A DNA stretch of 64,000 nt, taken from Gentiana macrophylla. Lineage: Eukaryota; Streptophyta; Magnoliopsida; Gentianales; Gentianaceae. The position numbers and the translations under genes are program-made. Below, one piece after another: positions 11,535 through 20,927 of the stretch. Position 1 is the first letter of the stretch, and each line of letters opens with the position of its first letter. The notes under the pieces are model-generated. The model saw nothing but the letters and a program-made list of their open reading frames with translations. It did no database searches and was not told the origin of the DNA. Where the stretch lies: the NCBI GenBank assembly GCA_026214975.1, contig CM047817.1, positions 93,786,773-93,850,772 of the forward strand, written 5' to 3'.

Positions 11535-11990
11535 AACCACAGACTTTCATTCTGTATTTAAACTGTGTGGTTCTGATCGTTTCACCCGTCACATCATCCC
11601 CAAATTCCCTCACCACACAATAATTTCCTGCGCTTGTGCCTTACAATTCTGCTCGATTTATCATTTGAATCCCTTTGACTTGAGGGGTTACCATTATTTT
11701 ATCATCAATATTGCTTATCATTACGATTTACTGAACAGTAATCGATACAACAAATGACACAACACTTTTAAACAAATTGATCCACGGTTCATAGTAATGA
11801 TTGTATAAAGACATACTCTCTCTGCAATAAATAGAATTCCCAACTACGACCCGCAACAAAGATCAACCCGATTTCCACGTAAGAGCGTATAATCCGTGAT
11901 CCACATTGATAAGTCTCACCGCCATGCGCATCTGTGTATCAATGGATATGCCTCTAAAGGAAAAGCGGTAAGCGTGTCGAACTTCACATA

Positions 11991-12011
11991 CACACACACA
12001 CACACACACAC
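11991..12011. repeat. (CA)n microsatellite
   Basis: About ten CA units, immediately preceded by catacat. It lies downstream of the NLR on the NLR's minus strand. Confidence 0.95.
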
Positions 12012-12167
12012 TCGCTATCAATTTCACGCAGCCATTTGCGGCAATCCACTCCACCGGTGTTCTGAACTGTGGTGGTGGCCGGGTGACTATGCTGCCTCCT
12101 CATGTGGATAAAAACGGAATGAGAGATTTCATTAACATAAAATGAAATGCATAGATAAATGTAAATC

Positions 12168-12330
12168 AAAATCCAAAATATCTTTAGCCAACAAGACATT
12201 GATTCAACGGTAAGTGTTGTGGGTCCTTAACTCAGAGGTTCCGGTTTCAAGTCCCGGTGATGACAAAAAATACGCATGTGTATATCTTTCGTATCCGTCA
12301 ACAACAAAAAGAAAAATCCAAAATATCTTT
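12168..12330 (+). mobile_element. tRNA-derived SINE with 18-bp target site duplication
   Basis: The body at 12186-12312 starts with a tRNA-like head. A box A-like tgattcaacgg lies at 12200-12210, and a box B-like ggtttcaagtcc at 12243-12254. It ends in an A-rich tail (acaacaaaaaga). It is flanked by perfect 18-bp direct repeats aaaatccaaaatatcttt at 12168-12185 and 12313-12330. Pol III internal promoter, short length and long target duplication together define a SINE mobilised by LINE machinery. It is not a tRNA gene: no cloverleaf can be drawn beyond the A/B box region. Confidence 0.85.
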
Positions 12331-12571
12331 CAATCACAGAATCAAGAAAGCCGCCATCTATCTATTCTTCTTACATGGTATCATTCTACGACACTTGCCT
12401 TCAACGTTTTTCAGGGGTAAGCCGACAACTAATCTTGGGAGACATTTTGCCATATCCGTGTGCACATAGTCGGAGCAAAAAAGGACAGAGTTCTAAACTC
12501 GCTTCAATTTGAATAAGTTTTTTCTTATTCTTGCGTTATGCATTTTTTGTTTCAAATGTGTTGCAGTAATT

Positions 12572-14698
12572 TTATGTACCTTGGCATTTTTTCGCGATCG
12601 ACAATCCTACCTCCTGAAGATGTGAAGGGCAATGACGCTTATGGAATACTTTTGCTTGTAACAACTCCCAACTTTCTTCAATCGAGAGAAAACGAAGATA
12701 ATGAGGCGTACAATTTGATTTTACTAGTCGAGTGACATCACTGCTCCGAGTAGTGAATACAATTCTACTTCCATTGGAGTCATCTGGAAATGACTGCTTT
12801 ACACCTTCCCACGCACCGACATCCCAAATGTCATCCATTATAATAAGATACCTATTGCCTTTCAAGCATTTGAGCAATTTATGTGCTAAATCATCATTCG
12901 TCGTGTGATGAATGTCATCATCAATCACAATGATTTGTCTTAAAATCTCAAGCAATAAGCGCCTTCTATTATGGTCTTGACCAACAGAACAGAATGCATG
13001 TTTATGAAAATGATGTCTAACAAGAGGTTTATTAAATAGCTTCCTGGCAAGAGTAGTCTTACCAAGCCCGCCCATGCCCACTATAGGGACAATGTCAAGA
13101 TATGGAGTTCCCCTTGTGATTCGGTGAATTAATACTTGTTCTTCATCCACAAAACCTACCACAATTTCATCATCCAACTCTAAATGCGGAGGCATGTAGA
13201 CAGAAGGCAGTTTGGAAACATCAACTCCAGTACCACCAGTTGCAATTCCGTGAATTTTGTTGGTATTAATCACCCCAAACTCATTTTGAATATCCTTAAT
13301 TTTTTCTTGGACACGAGACAAACAAGACATATGGTACCATATGGATTGTTCAATGGTAAAAGATGAATTGACAGCAAGTTCTGCCTGGTATGCTACACCG
13401 ATCATTCGGTCCAATAGATCTTTAAGCTCTTCATGTTCGCCTTGGAGTTGGAGGAGCTCCTCCCAAATAACATGGATTGACCGACATAGAGACGTTAATT
13501 CCTCCTTAACTCTAAAAAGATGTTTGGCAAAAGGGGCAATCTTTGGGTTGCATTCCATCGTTGTCGTCAGATGTTCAATCTTGCCTAACAGACGTTCAAC
13601 AAAGCCGATTATGTCTGTCGTAGGCAGAATGAAATCTGGAATCCAGACATGACGCTCTTCGATTTGTCCTCTGATACTGCGAATCTTGCTAGAAAAATCA
13701 GGTTGAATCGCCCTGTCTACTGTCAAGTCCCCTGAATGGGAAGCGTCACCAAGAAGAAGAATCTCTGCAGGATGGAAAGTCAATGCATAATGATCTACAG
13801 GTGGAACAGTTAAGTAGCTTATGAGGAATATCAACCCCTCACGAAGGGCTTCATTGAAATCCTTCAAAGCCATAGTCTCTACCATAAAATCAGCAAAACT
13901 TATAACGAATTCGTTGTATAGGAAATTAGCATCAGCACGTGACGACTTCATGGCTGCAAAACACATCTGTATGAACTCAGGAGTGCAAGGGTTGACCTTT
14001 CGCAGCAGATCAGCAATCCAAAGATTCATTCGGCTGCTTTCGATTCTTCCCTCATCTTCCACCACATGATTGCCTGCCCAGTAAAGACATGTCAGACAAG
14101 CTGCCTTATTAGCCAATGTATGAGCTTGGATCATGAAATCTGTCAACACCGTGACATCATCTGGGCATCTCCTAGCAGCAAAATCTACTATATGCCTTAA
14201 TGATAAGAGTTTCTCTCTGAGCTTTTGGAATTGTTCATATTCCGCAGCAGGGAGACTGTTGGAATTGTTGAGGATTTCATCAAGGAATTCCAGTATCTGA
14301 TTACCCTTGAAAGGCTTGGACTGAAATGAGCTGGACATAAATTGCACGCAATATTTCTTGATTTCTGGCTTACATTGTTGGATTTTGTCGCCCAATTTGG
14401 AGAACAGCCTATTCCAAACTTGGAACTTCTTTTTCATTGCTTGACGCCCAGCATTATAAAGGCCATCTCCAGATCTGTCCCATATGCCTTCAATGGAAGA
14501 AAGCATACAAAATATTAACTTACGATCCATATCATTATTATCAGGGTCCGAAGTGATGAGGCAACGCAAGAACCTTCGAAGAAATCTGAGGTCAACTATG
14601 AAAGGTTGAATTTGTGCTTTCAAAGGGTCAGCAAATTCGGGATAGCTAATTAGTTTAGACAAGGCTTCAAGAGCAGAATCCACAAAAGTGTGAACCAT
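12572..14698 (-). CDS. R1-type CC-NB-ARC (NLR) resistance protein, truncated in NB-ARC
   Basis: This is the only long intact frame in the window (708 codons). The first ~500 residues form the long helical N-terminal region typical of late-blight R1-type NLRs, including a coiled-coil stretch before the NB-ARC. The P-loop GMGGLGKTTLA lies at about residue 540, RNBS-A (HKHAFCSVGQ) follows, then kinase-2 (RYLIIMDDIWDV, about residue 616) and RNBS-B (GSRIVFTTR). RNBS-C (YLRFLSIEESWELLQ) comes next. The frame ends in AKKCQGT and a stop, within the GLPL motif; the MHD motif and all LRRs are missing. At that point the minus strand reads CAAG|GTACAT, a good splice donor, so an intron is possible. A GLPL-coding ggcttacccctg lies 150 bp further on (12412-12423). 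NLRs detect pathogen effectors; without an LRR this copy would be an N-terminal/NB fragment or a pseudogene. The first ATG fits the family's MxxxFVDSALE-like start. Confidence 0.88.
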   Translation of the reverse strand: MVHTFVDSALEALSKLISYPEFADPLKAQIQPFIVDLRFLRRFLRCLITSDPDNNDMDRKLIFCMLSSIEGIWDRSGDGLYNAGRQAMKKKFQVWNRLFSKLGDKIQQCKPEIKKYCVQFMSSSFQSKPFKGNQILEFLDEILNNSNSLPAAEYEQFQKLREKLLSLRHIVDFAARRCPDDVTVLTDFMIQAHTLANKAACLTCLYWAGNHVVEDEGRIESSRMNLWIADLLRKVNPCTPEFIQMCFAAMKSSRADANFLYNEFVISFADFMVETMALKDFNEALREGLIFLISYLTVPPVDHYALTFHPAEILLLGDASHSGDLTVDRAIQPDFSSKIRSIRGQIEERHVWIPDFILPTTDIIGFVERLLGKIEHLTTTMECNPKIAPFAKHLFRVKEELTSLCRSIHVIWEELLQLQGEHEELKDLLDRMIGVAYQAELAVNSSFTIEQSIWYHMSCLSRVQEKIKDIQNEFGVINTNKIHGIATGGTGVDVSKLPSVYMPPHLELDDEIVVGFVDEEQVLIHRITRGTPYLDIVPIVGMGGLGKTTLARKLFNKPLVRHHFHKHAFCSVGQDHNRRRLLLEILRQIIVIDDDIHHTTNDDLAHKLLKCLKGNRYLIIMDDIWDVGAWEGVKQSFPDDSNGSRIVFTTRSSDVTRLVKSNCTPHYLRFLSIEESWELLQAKVFHKRHCPSHLQEVGLSIAKKCQGT

Positions 14699-15597
14699 TT
14701 TTCACTCCCCTGAAATGCTCAAGCAAGCAGTAGAGGGAATGGTTTTTTTTACTTTTTTCTTTTTCTTCCACCTCACTATATGTTATCAATGAAGCTTTGA
14801 ATATTCAAACCACCTTTCGTCATCACCGGTCACCCTGAATAATATAAGGGAAACTTGAAAAAATCATTATCATTACTATAATAAAAGAGTGGGTGTGTTT
14901 TCTCTTCAAGTGTTTCCTCTCTTTAAAATTGTTTTAACTAAGCGTAATATTCATTAATTAAATTGTAATAATTAAAATTTCCTTGTTTTTATTTCCATAA
15001 GCGTAATATCATTAATATATCATTAGTCCTTCCATGCCGAGACGAGAAGGACGTGCATGGTTTCATTAAAACAATTCACTTTGTTGCCCAAAAAAAAAAA
15101 AAAAAAAAAAAGTAAGGACTAGAAGTATTAGCGTGTCCTTAAGGAGTAATTAATTTATTACATTACAAATATAATAATTAAAACAATTCCTTAAATCAAA
15201 CCTTACATTACTATAATTCCTTACAGAATTATGGTAATGATATATAAAAATTTGGAAATTATTGAATTCTGCCGCATATAATAAATTTAAGATTCTTTTA
15301 TTCCCTTATTATTATTGATATTTCCTTGAACATAATAAATTTAATTAATCGCATAATAATTAGAATTTGGTGAATTTAAATTCTAATTCTAAACTAATAA
15401 ATCACCAATCACCAAACAAACATCATCAGCCACTCTCGGTGAAGGATTCCAGCAAATTCGGCATACCATCATCAAAGGTGAAACCATCAAACCAACGACA
15501 ACAAGTCGCGAGTAACCTTACACCGAATCAAAGCTAACCCCATCAAATCAAACCAACGTCAGCAAGTCGAGAGGAACGTTGTGCAGATTCAGACGTA
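14699..15597. other. NLR upstream region and AT-rich spacer
   Basis: The ~150 bp next to the NLR start hold a pyrimidine-rich leader on the plus strand and no convincing TATA box. Further on are AT-rich sequence and a 21-nt A run near 15090-15111. No gene is seen. Confidence 0.6.
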
Positions 15598-15660
15598 ATG
15601 GAAAGCACAAGGAAACGGAAAGCTCGACAAGAAGAAAAAGCTGCGGGATCGAATTGCCAC
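15598..15660 (+). CDS. Candidate first exon encoding a basic peptide
   Basis: An ATG opens 21 codons rich in Lys/Arg/Glu (MESTRKRKARQEEKAAGSN..). These end at a CACG|GTATGT splice donor followed by a T-rich intron-like sequence. No downstream exon could be joined with confidence. It may be the start of a small gene or a captured gene fragment; the family is not recognised. Confidence 0.35.
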
Positions 15661-16592
15661 GGTATGTATACTATGTTAACCACATCATAATTTTTGTTAC
15701 TGTTTTTGTTTATCACTCATCATTTATCAAACTATTATGTTGGTGGGTTTAGCAATGAAATAATTCAATCTTGTTATCTTGTTAAATATGGCCCTTAGAA
15801 CAACCACAATGGTTACTCCCTGTTATCACATTTTAAACACCTCACTTGTGTCCTACTTGCAACTTTTCATCTCTATAAAAGGATTCACTCCAATGGGCAC
15901 TCTATACAATCTAAACACTATGAAACACCTTAATTTGATCGTAGTCAAATTTAACGTTTTTCCTGTCAACTAACTACTCAGCCCTAAAAAACAACATAAC
16001 TATTGGGATAACTCTAAGGAAATACTATACCTCTGTGCTCATTGTTTTACAGAGGGATTATATTACAATGCACTTTTATGTATAGTATTATGATCAGAAC
16101 TGTAGCCACATTTTTAGGGCTCTGAAGCTGGGCTAGAATATCACCATTCACCTCTAAGCACCTCTCTCTAAATAAAGAGGTTGTGCTAGAACATTAAGGG
16201 ATAATGTCATTGTGGACCTAGAGTGTACCAAAACACTCTAACACCTGTTTTAGAGTGTCCATCAAAATGCATCATTGGAGATCCTCTTACATTCGACGGT
16301 AACTAACAATGATGGTATCCAACAGCTTCCACCCAATCATACCATTCTTTCAATGAAATTAAGGGTTTCAATTAACCTTGATGAAAGCCCTGACAAGCCG
16401 CTTCTCTCTCAAGTTCCTTCTTCTTTTCACTTCACCGCAGCTTTCCGCCTCTGCCGTCTTTGAGCATCTTCTGCGCTTTAGCTTACACACGCAATCTAGC
16501 TTTCTCTGTACAAGCCATGGATTTTGGAAATTGAAGTTACGAATCGTAATCTGAAAATCGTATGGAAGTAACCACAAATCAATAGTTTTGGA
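15661..16592. other. Non-coding stretch, no feature recognised
   Basis: Short ORFs at 15779-15973 and 16275-16577 have no recognisable domain. The composition is ordinary intergenic sequence. Confidence 0.5.
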
Positions 16593-16660
16593 CCTTTCTT
16601 TTTCTGAATCTCAAGCTCCTCCCTTTCACGACGCAATTTTTCAGGATCAACCTTGTCACC
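16593..16660 (-). pseudogene. Exon-like fragment, charged helix
   Basis: On the minus strand a tgacatcag acceptor at 16661 is followed by an open frame reading GDKVDPEKLRREREELEIQ then KKKG. This is a charged helical segment typical of a real host-gene exon. The reading then continues without a clear donor. It is probably a captured or decayed exon; the parent gene is not recognised. Confidence 0.35.
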
Positions 16661-16689
16661 CTGATGTCAAAAAGATGAAAAGACCTAGG

Positions 16690-17372
16690 TATCAACCCAA
16701 ATCGAATTAGAATCCGTCAAAACAGAGGCCGAATAGCACTACGTACTACTGATCTCATTAGTTCAATTGTTCTAAGTGTATGGAGAGCATTCAATTATGC
16801 GCTACAAGTTACCTATTCTCAACTTGGTGAAGATAATGTTATTGTTTATCAGTTTGAACAGGCTTGGCTTGCATATTTATACTTAGTCGACAAATAATTA
16901 TTTGCTCTAATTGGCACTCAAGATATATAAGAACCTCTTGCATTATACATTGGTGTGGTGTGTAGTATTGGTACAACAATTCGTATTGTTAAGTTCTTAC
17001 TATGACAGATTTCGCAGCGTTTTGTCGTCATCAGCTTCTTATTAACTCAAAAATAAAACATTAATGATTAAGATTATATACTAAACCACTGCACTACGTA
17101 ATGAAATAAATATTGAAAGTCTACTAAATACCATCGTAAACGTAATAAAGTCTACTTATCAATATTTCAAACAAACAGATGATATCCTTCAAAGGTTTCA
17201 TAAAATTAATTGTTCACTTTTTCAGGTGGAAGAAAAAATCTTATCAATCAATTCGATAACTACAGACCAACGTGATTGCTCAACAAAATTACGATACCAA
17301 ACAATGATTTGCATCGACAAAGAGTTAAACAACTTCCAAATTACACTATTTAACAAACGTATCTTGTGTTAA
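16690..17372 (+). pseudogene. Coding-like remnant of unknown protein
   Basis: Two separate open stretches look translated rather than random. The first, at about 16703-16897, reads RTTDLISSIVLSVWRAFNYA and later FEQAWLAYLYLVDK. The second, at about 17087-17372, reads NIESLLNTIVNVIKSTYQYF and later VEEKILSINS. They are separated by stops and frame changes. I do not recognise the family. A decayed, integrated copy of a plant dsRNA-virus capsid gene is one possibility, but it rests only on general feel and should be treated as a hypothesis. Copia-C lies immediately to the right. Confidence 0.3.
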
Positions 17373-17912
17373 AGATGTTGGGATACGTGTCGTATGTGGA
17401 GTGATTTACGGAACAGATCCGTAATTTATGGATTGAATTACGGAATAATTAAATTCAGAAAAATAACAACTCGAAAATAAAATATTATGTTATTATTTAG
17501 ATCTAGCAAATTAAAGAAACTATAAAATAGATCTAATGAATCGATTACTATGTAGATCTAAAAATAAAGCTTGCAATCTAGATCTAACAAAATGAACCTT
17601 ATCACAATACAGATCTGACTGAAAAGAAAGGAAATGTAATTGCGATGCATAAGTAAATGACAAACCGAGGCGTAGTAGTTCTTTTTCCTTAAGACAAATT
17701 GCTCCGGTATGGTGCCCACGGTAGTAGCAATTGTCTCCCAAGATACAACGGATTTACGTCTCGGATTTAGAGGCACTTCAAAAATCCGAGCTCCGGCGAA
17801 CTTACAGAGTGCTCCAACTTCTCTTCGACTCAAGAACTAAATCTATATGCTAGACCTTTTTGTGGTGGAAAGACTAGAGAAAATTCGATCATAAACCTTT
17901 ATCCATGGGGTT

Positions 17913-17922
17913 CTTTATATAG
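17913..17922 (-). promoter_or_regulatory. TATA box of the Copia-C LTR
   Basis: On the minus strand the sequence reads ctatataaag, followed by the GC-richer leader aaccccatgg. About 0.7 kb of U3 lies upstream once the Copia-A insertion is removed. Confidence 0.6.
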
Positions 17923-18080
17923 TGGAGGGAGGAGCCAATCTTTGGCGAGACACATCATCAAACTTTTCCCCTTGGAAAAGTAATGGCCGACTTCTCCCTC
18001 AAGGAAATAAGCTTGGCCGAAATTATTAGGCTAATTTCGACTTAATTCACTCATCTGATTGGTCAGATGATGTGTCGTCT

Positions 18081-18134
18081 GAATTCTGATTGGTCCAATG
18101 ACTCAATGAATTCTGATTGGTCCAATGACACAAT
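18081..18134. repeat. 27-bp tandem duplication containing double CCAAT boxes
   Basis: gaattctgattggtccaatg plus ac(t/a)caat occurs twice in tandem. Each unit contains attgg-tccaat, a palindrome with CCAAT on both strands. It lies about 160-220 bp upstream of the Copia-C TATA box on the minus strand, so it may be a promoter element. Confidence 0.85.
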
Positions 18135-18175
18135 CACATTCCAAATTAATTTTATGGTTAATTTCATAAAGAAAT

Positions 18176-18702
18176 TGTCAGTGAGGTGACTTAAACTCTG
18201 ATCTGGGTGGAACCAATCAAAGACTCACCGTGTGATGGGCCGGTGAGAAGTGTATTCAATTGCATTGCATCGGTAGGGTGGAGTCTCATGAGGCTTCAAA
18301 GAGGTGACTATCGGCCAGGTGTGATCTGCTGAGTACTTGAATACAAAGAGGTCCCACATCTGTTAATTACATATGTGATGTGCTATACGATGTCATTAAA
18401 AGGAGGACACGTGTAGGGGTATTTATGGTGCATCGAGACAAAGATTCCTTGCGGCTAGGGTTTGGGATTTGTGCCTATAAATACATCTGATTGTTGTCTC
18501 ATTATCCGAGTGTGTTGAAATCAGTAAAATTCGATTGCATAATAAAATATCTCTTTTACGCCCGTGGTTTTTACCTCTCCCAATGAGGGGTTTTCCACGT
18601 TAAATCATGTTCTTCTTGTTTCTGCTTTCTCCTTTGATTGTTTATGTTTGATTGCTTCATTTACGCTTCTTGCATCCGGTTATCTCCATCTGCTTTATAA
18701 CA
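18176..18702 (+). mobile_element. Copia-A 5' LTR
   Basis: 527 bp, TGTCAG...ATAACA. It matches 41676-42197 and the third copy 62749-63280 throughout. Differences are mostly 1-4 nt indels. Confidence 0.93.
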
Positions 18703-18704
18703 AG

Positions 18705-18721
18705 TGGTATCGAGCAAGGTT
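18705..18721 (+). other. Primer binding site of Copia-A (initiator Met tRNA)
   Basis: tggtatcgagcaaggtt starts two bases after the LTR end. It matches the usual copia site TGGTATCAGAGCAAGG with one base missing. Confidence 0.85.
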
Positions 18722-18822
18722 TTGGAGAAAAAAAAAACAATCATGCGATCGACTTCATCTTCACCAAGACCTTCACCAAGGTGCTAGGATCTGTGATAAA
18801 GTTGTGATCTTTAGCAAGAAAA

Positions 18823-19163
18823 GATGTCGCATAAACGTAAAAATCGATAAATTTGACAGAAGGAACAGCTTTTGGTGCTGCGGCAAATCAAGATCGTGCA
18901 ATCTTTGTTGAAGCAATGCAGGGGTTTGTGGAATCCTTTATCGACAAACCAAATACAAAGTGCGGCAGATTATGCCACCGGAAGAAAAGCACATTCAACC
19001 ATCATGTTGTGCTTATCGATGATGTTATCACCGAGGTTCTTTGAGGAAGACACCGCAACAAAGTTGTGGAAGAAGCTTGAAAGCTTTGTATATGACCAAG
19101 TCACTGACCAACAAGTTGTTGTTGAAACAGAGGTTGTTCAGTTTGAAGATGCATGAAGGAAGT
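18823..19163 (+). pseudogene. Copia-A gag, N-terminal part
   Basis: Reads through frame changes as a copia gag start: a KFD.RNSF segment, LLKQ.GLWNPL, SAADYATGRKAHSTIML and FFEEDTATKLWKKLES. It then reaches the Gypsy-A insertion at 19164. Several single-base shifts break the frame. The other half of gag resumes at 37896. Gag forms the virus-like particle. Confidence 0.8.
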
Positions 19164-20913
19164 TGATGAGCGTTTATTTCACCAAACAAAATTTATAATA
19201 TTCTCAAGACAACGGTGACTAAACAAGCTCTCTAACCGGCAGTGGACCGGGTCGATTGCTAGTATAGCTACAGGAGTCCGAGTCGATCCCACAGAGAAAG
19301 GTGTGTTTGTGAGTACCAAAGTGAACTTCTAGCTTAGTCTAGGCAAACAAGCGGTTGATTTGTTTATTATTACAATTATACTAAAACATGAAAGGGAGAA
19401 AGGAGATTAAACTACTAAGTTCAAAGAGGGAGAAAGGGACATAGCCGAACCATGATCCATATGACTAATCTCAACCCTAAGGTAGACAAAACCGGGAGTG
19501 TGCAACAACAAACGAACTCTCACATTCAATCTCACGGTGCGAACTCCTAAACCCGGTGCTAGCGTCTGAACAACTCTCTTCTAACACCTTATGCCATGTT
19601 AAGGTCTGAACAACTCTCTCCTAACAAGTCATGTTTTGCACTCGAGCCGCTTAAGCGTATAAACGAGTAACCTCGCGATGAGCTCGGTTTAACAACTAAA
19701 ACGAGACTACATCACGATCCTAGAACCCTTTTCCCACACCCTCTCTCTGAACAACTCTCAAGAGTGATGTGTGTGATTTTGACCTAGGTGATCAATCTAG
19801 CCCAAATCCGTTATAACAAGTTCTAGAACGTGAAACATGCAAGAAACAACAATAAAACGCACTACCCACTCCCAATTTCATCACCCAAAGGGTGATTTCA
19901 TCACATATCACATGATTCGACTATGGAGAGAAATTAGCTACACATTATACAATCTAAACAACAAACAATGGAGAAAAACATAGCAATAACAACAAAAGAA
20001 CAAGCAAACATACTTACTTGATTGAGATTTAAGAGAGGAAAATTCGTGCTCCAAAAAGATCAAATTTTGACAATCGAAATGTTACGGATCGAAGATTTAA
20101 GTTGTACAATCAAAGAGAGGATTGAAAGAGCTTTCTAACGGTATATTACACTAAATATAACTCCTAAAAACGAAGGAAAACGCCCAAATTTACCCTAAAC
20201 TACCTCCATTCGCGTCTCCCCTGTTCTCCCCTTTTTTTTCTGCTGTTCTGATGTGTTTTTATAGCAGGAAACGACCCAAACGCACGTTTGGAAGGTTGGG
20301 AACGTGCGTTTGAGACAGCTGCAACTCTGTATTCGAAAAAACAGTCCCAAACGCACGTTTGAAAGGTCCAAACGTGCGTTTGAAATGCTGCTGTTTTCTG
20401 CTGCAGTAAAACCTTCATAACTTCTTCGTCCGAGCTCCGATTGGGGTGATTCAAGATGCGTTGGAAAGCTCTTTCAATTCTCTACAACTTTCATGAAGAA
20501 GTCATGACCAGAAAATGCCTCCATCATGGGTCAAAATGCTTCTGAATCAGAACAGTCACTAGGGCACCAACTCTTTCTCGTCCTTTTCCTATTCTTTCTT
20601 CTTTCTTGGCTCATTCTTGCACCTTGATCACACCTATCATCATAAATCTTAAGCCTTCCGGGTTCTCGAGACACCAATACCCTACGTCATCACAACAACC
20701 AAAAACAACCAAAACATTCCGGAGGGTAAAAGTGCTCGGAATAGGGTCAATATCAATAAAAGGAGGTAGTAAACCATCAAAGTGATGATTTACTCCCGTG
20801 CTATAAACTCACGATATTACCCCTAAACGGTCTAAATTACCAAGAAACATGCTAAAAGTGTGGTAAACGGGGGTAAAAGATGCACCGGAATCATGTAAAG
20901 TTGACTCTCATCA
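19164..20913 (-). mobile_element. Gypsy-A 3' LTR
   Basis: TGATGAG...CTCATCA termini form a 7-bp perfect inverted repeat. The LTR carries the conserved box (20404-20494), dyad array (20278-20381) and TATA box (20256-20264) described separately. It is nearly identical to the interrupted 5' LTR. Confidence 0.9.
20256..20494 (-). promoter_or_regulatory. Promoter module of Gypsy-A LTR: box, four dyads, TATA
   Basis: Read on the minus strand, a conserved box (gaaagttgtagag, gctttccaacgca, gaagttatga) comes first. Four dyads follow with the core ACG-NN-CGT, for example caaacg-ca-cgtttg. They lie at 20370-20381, 20349-20360, 20301-20311 and 20278-20289. The TATA box ctataaaaa is at 20264-20256. The dyads lie 14-117 bp upstream of TATA. 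The second LTR has the same module at about 37236-37474. Confidence 0.75.
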
Positions 20914-20927
20914 ACCACCCCACACTT
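20914..20927 (-). other. Polypurine tract of Gypsy-A
   Basis: On the minus strand aagtgtggggtggt ends exactly at the LTR start tgatgag. The same motif recurs inside the element near 21758-21770 and 22328-22340. Confidence 0.85.

Larger units (their letters stand above)
17376..18175 (-). mobile_element. Copia-C 3' LTR, distal part (R-U5 side)
   Basis: Copia-C lies on the minus strand. Its 3' LTR is split by Copia-A: this segment plus 42203-42642 rebuild one LTR of about 1.24 kb with termini TGTTGG/CCAACA. The segment starts tgttgggata at 17376 and stops at the target duplication gaaat (18171-18175). The same LTR interior is present at 63286-63726. The bases before 17376 (aaaga) would be its target duplication; the partner is not in the window. 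Confidence 0.8.

Noticed and set aside
12200..12254. tRNA gene
   Set aside because: Box A and box B are present, but no full cloverleaf can be drawn. The unit is flanked by 18-bp direct repeats with an A-rich tail, so it is a SINE.
12572..14698. Functional full-length resistance gene
   Set aside because: NB-ARC is cut at GLPL and no MHD or LRR coding sequence was found downstream in the window.
14868..15120. Helitron 5' end at tcattactataataaaagag
   Set aside because: The start resembles Helitron 5' ends, but no hairpin plus CTRR end was found downstream on the same strand.
16690..16950. Organelle DNA insertion
   Set aside because: AT-rich coding-like text suggested plastid or mitochondrial origin, but no organelle gene was recognised.
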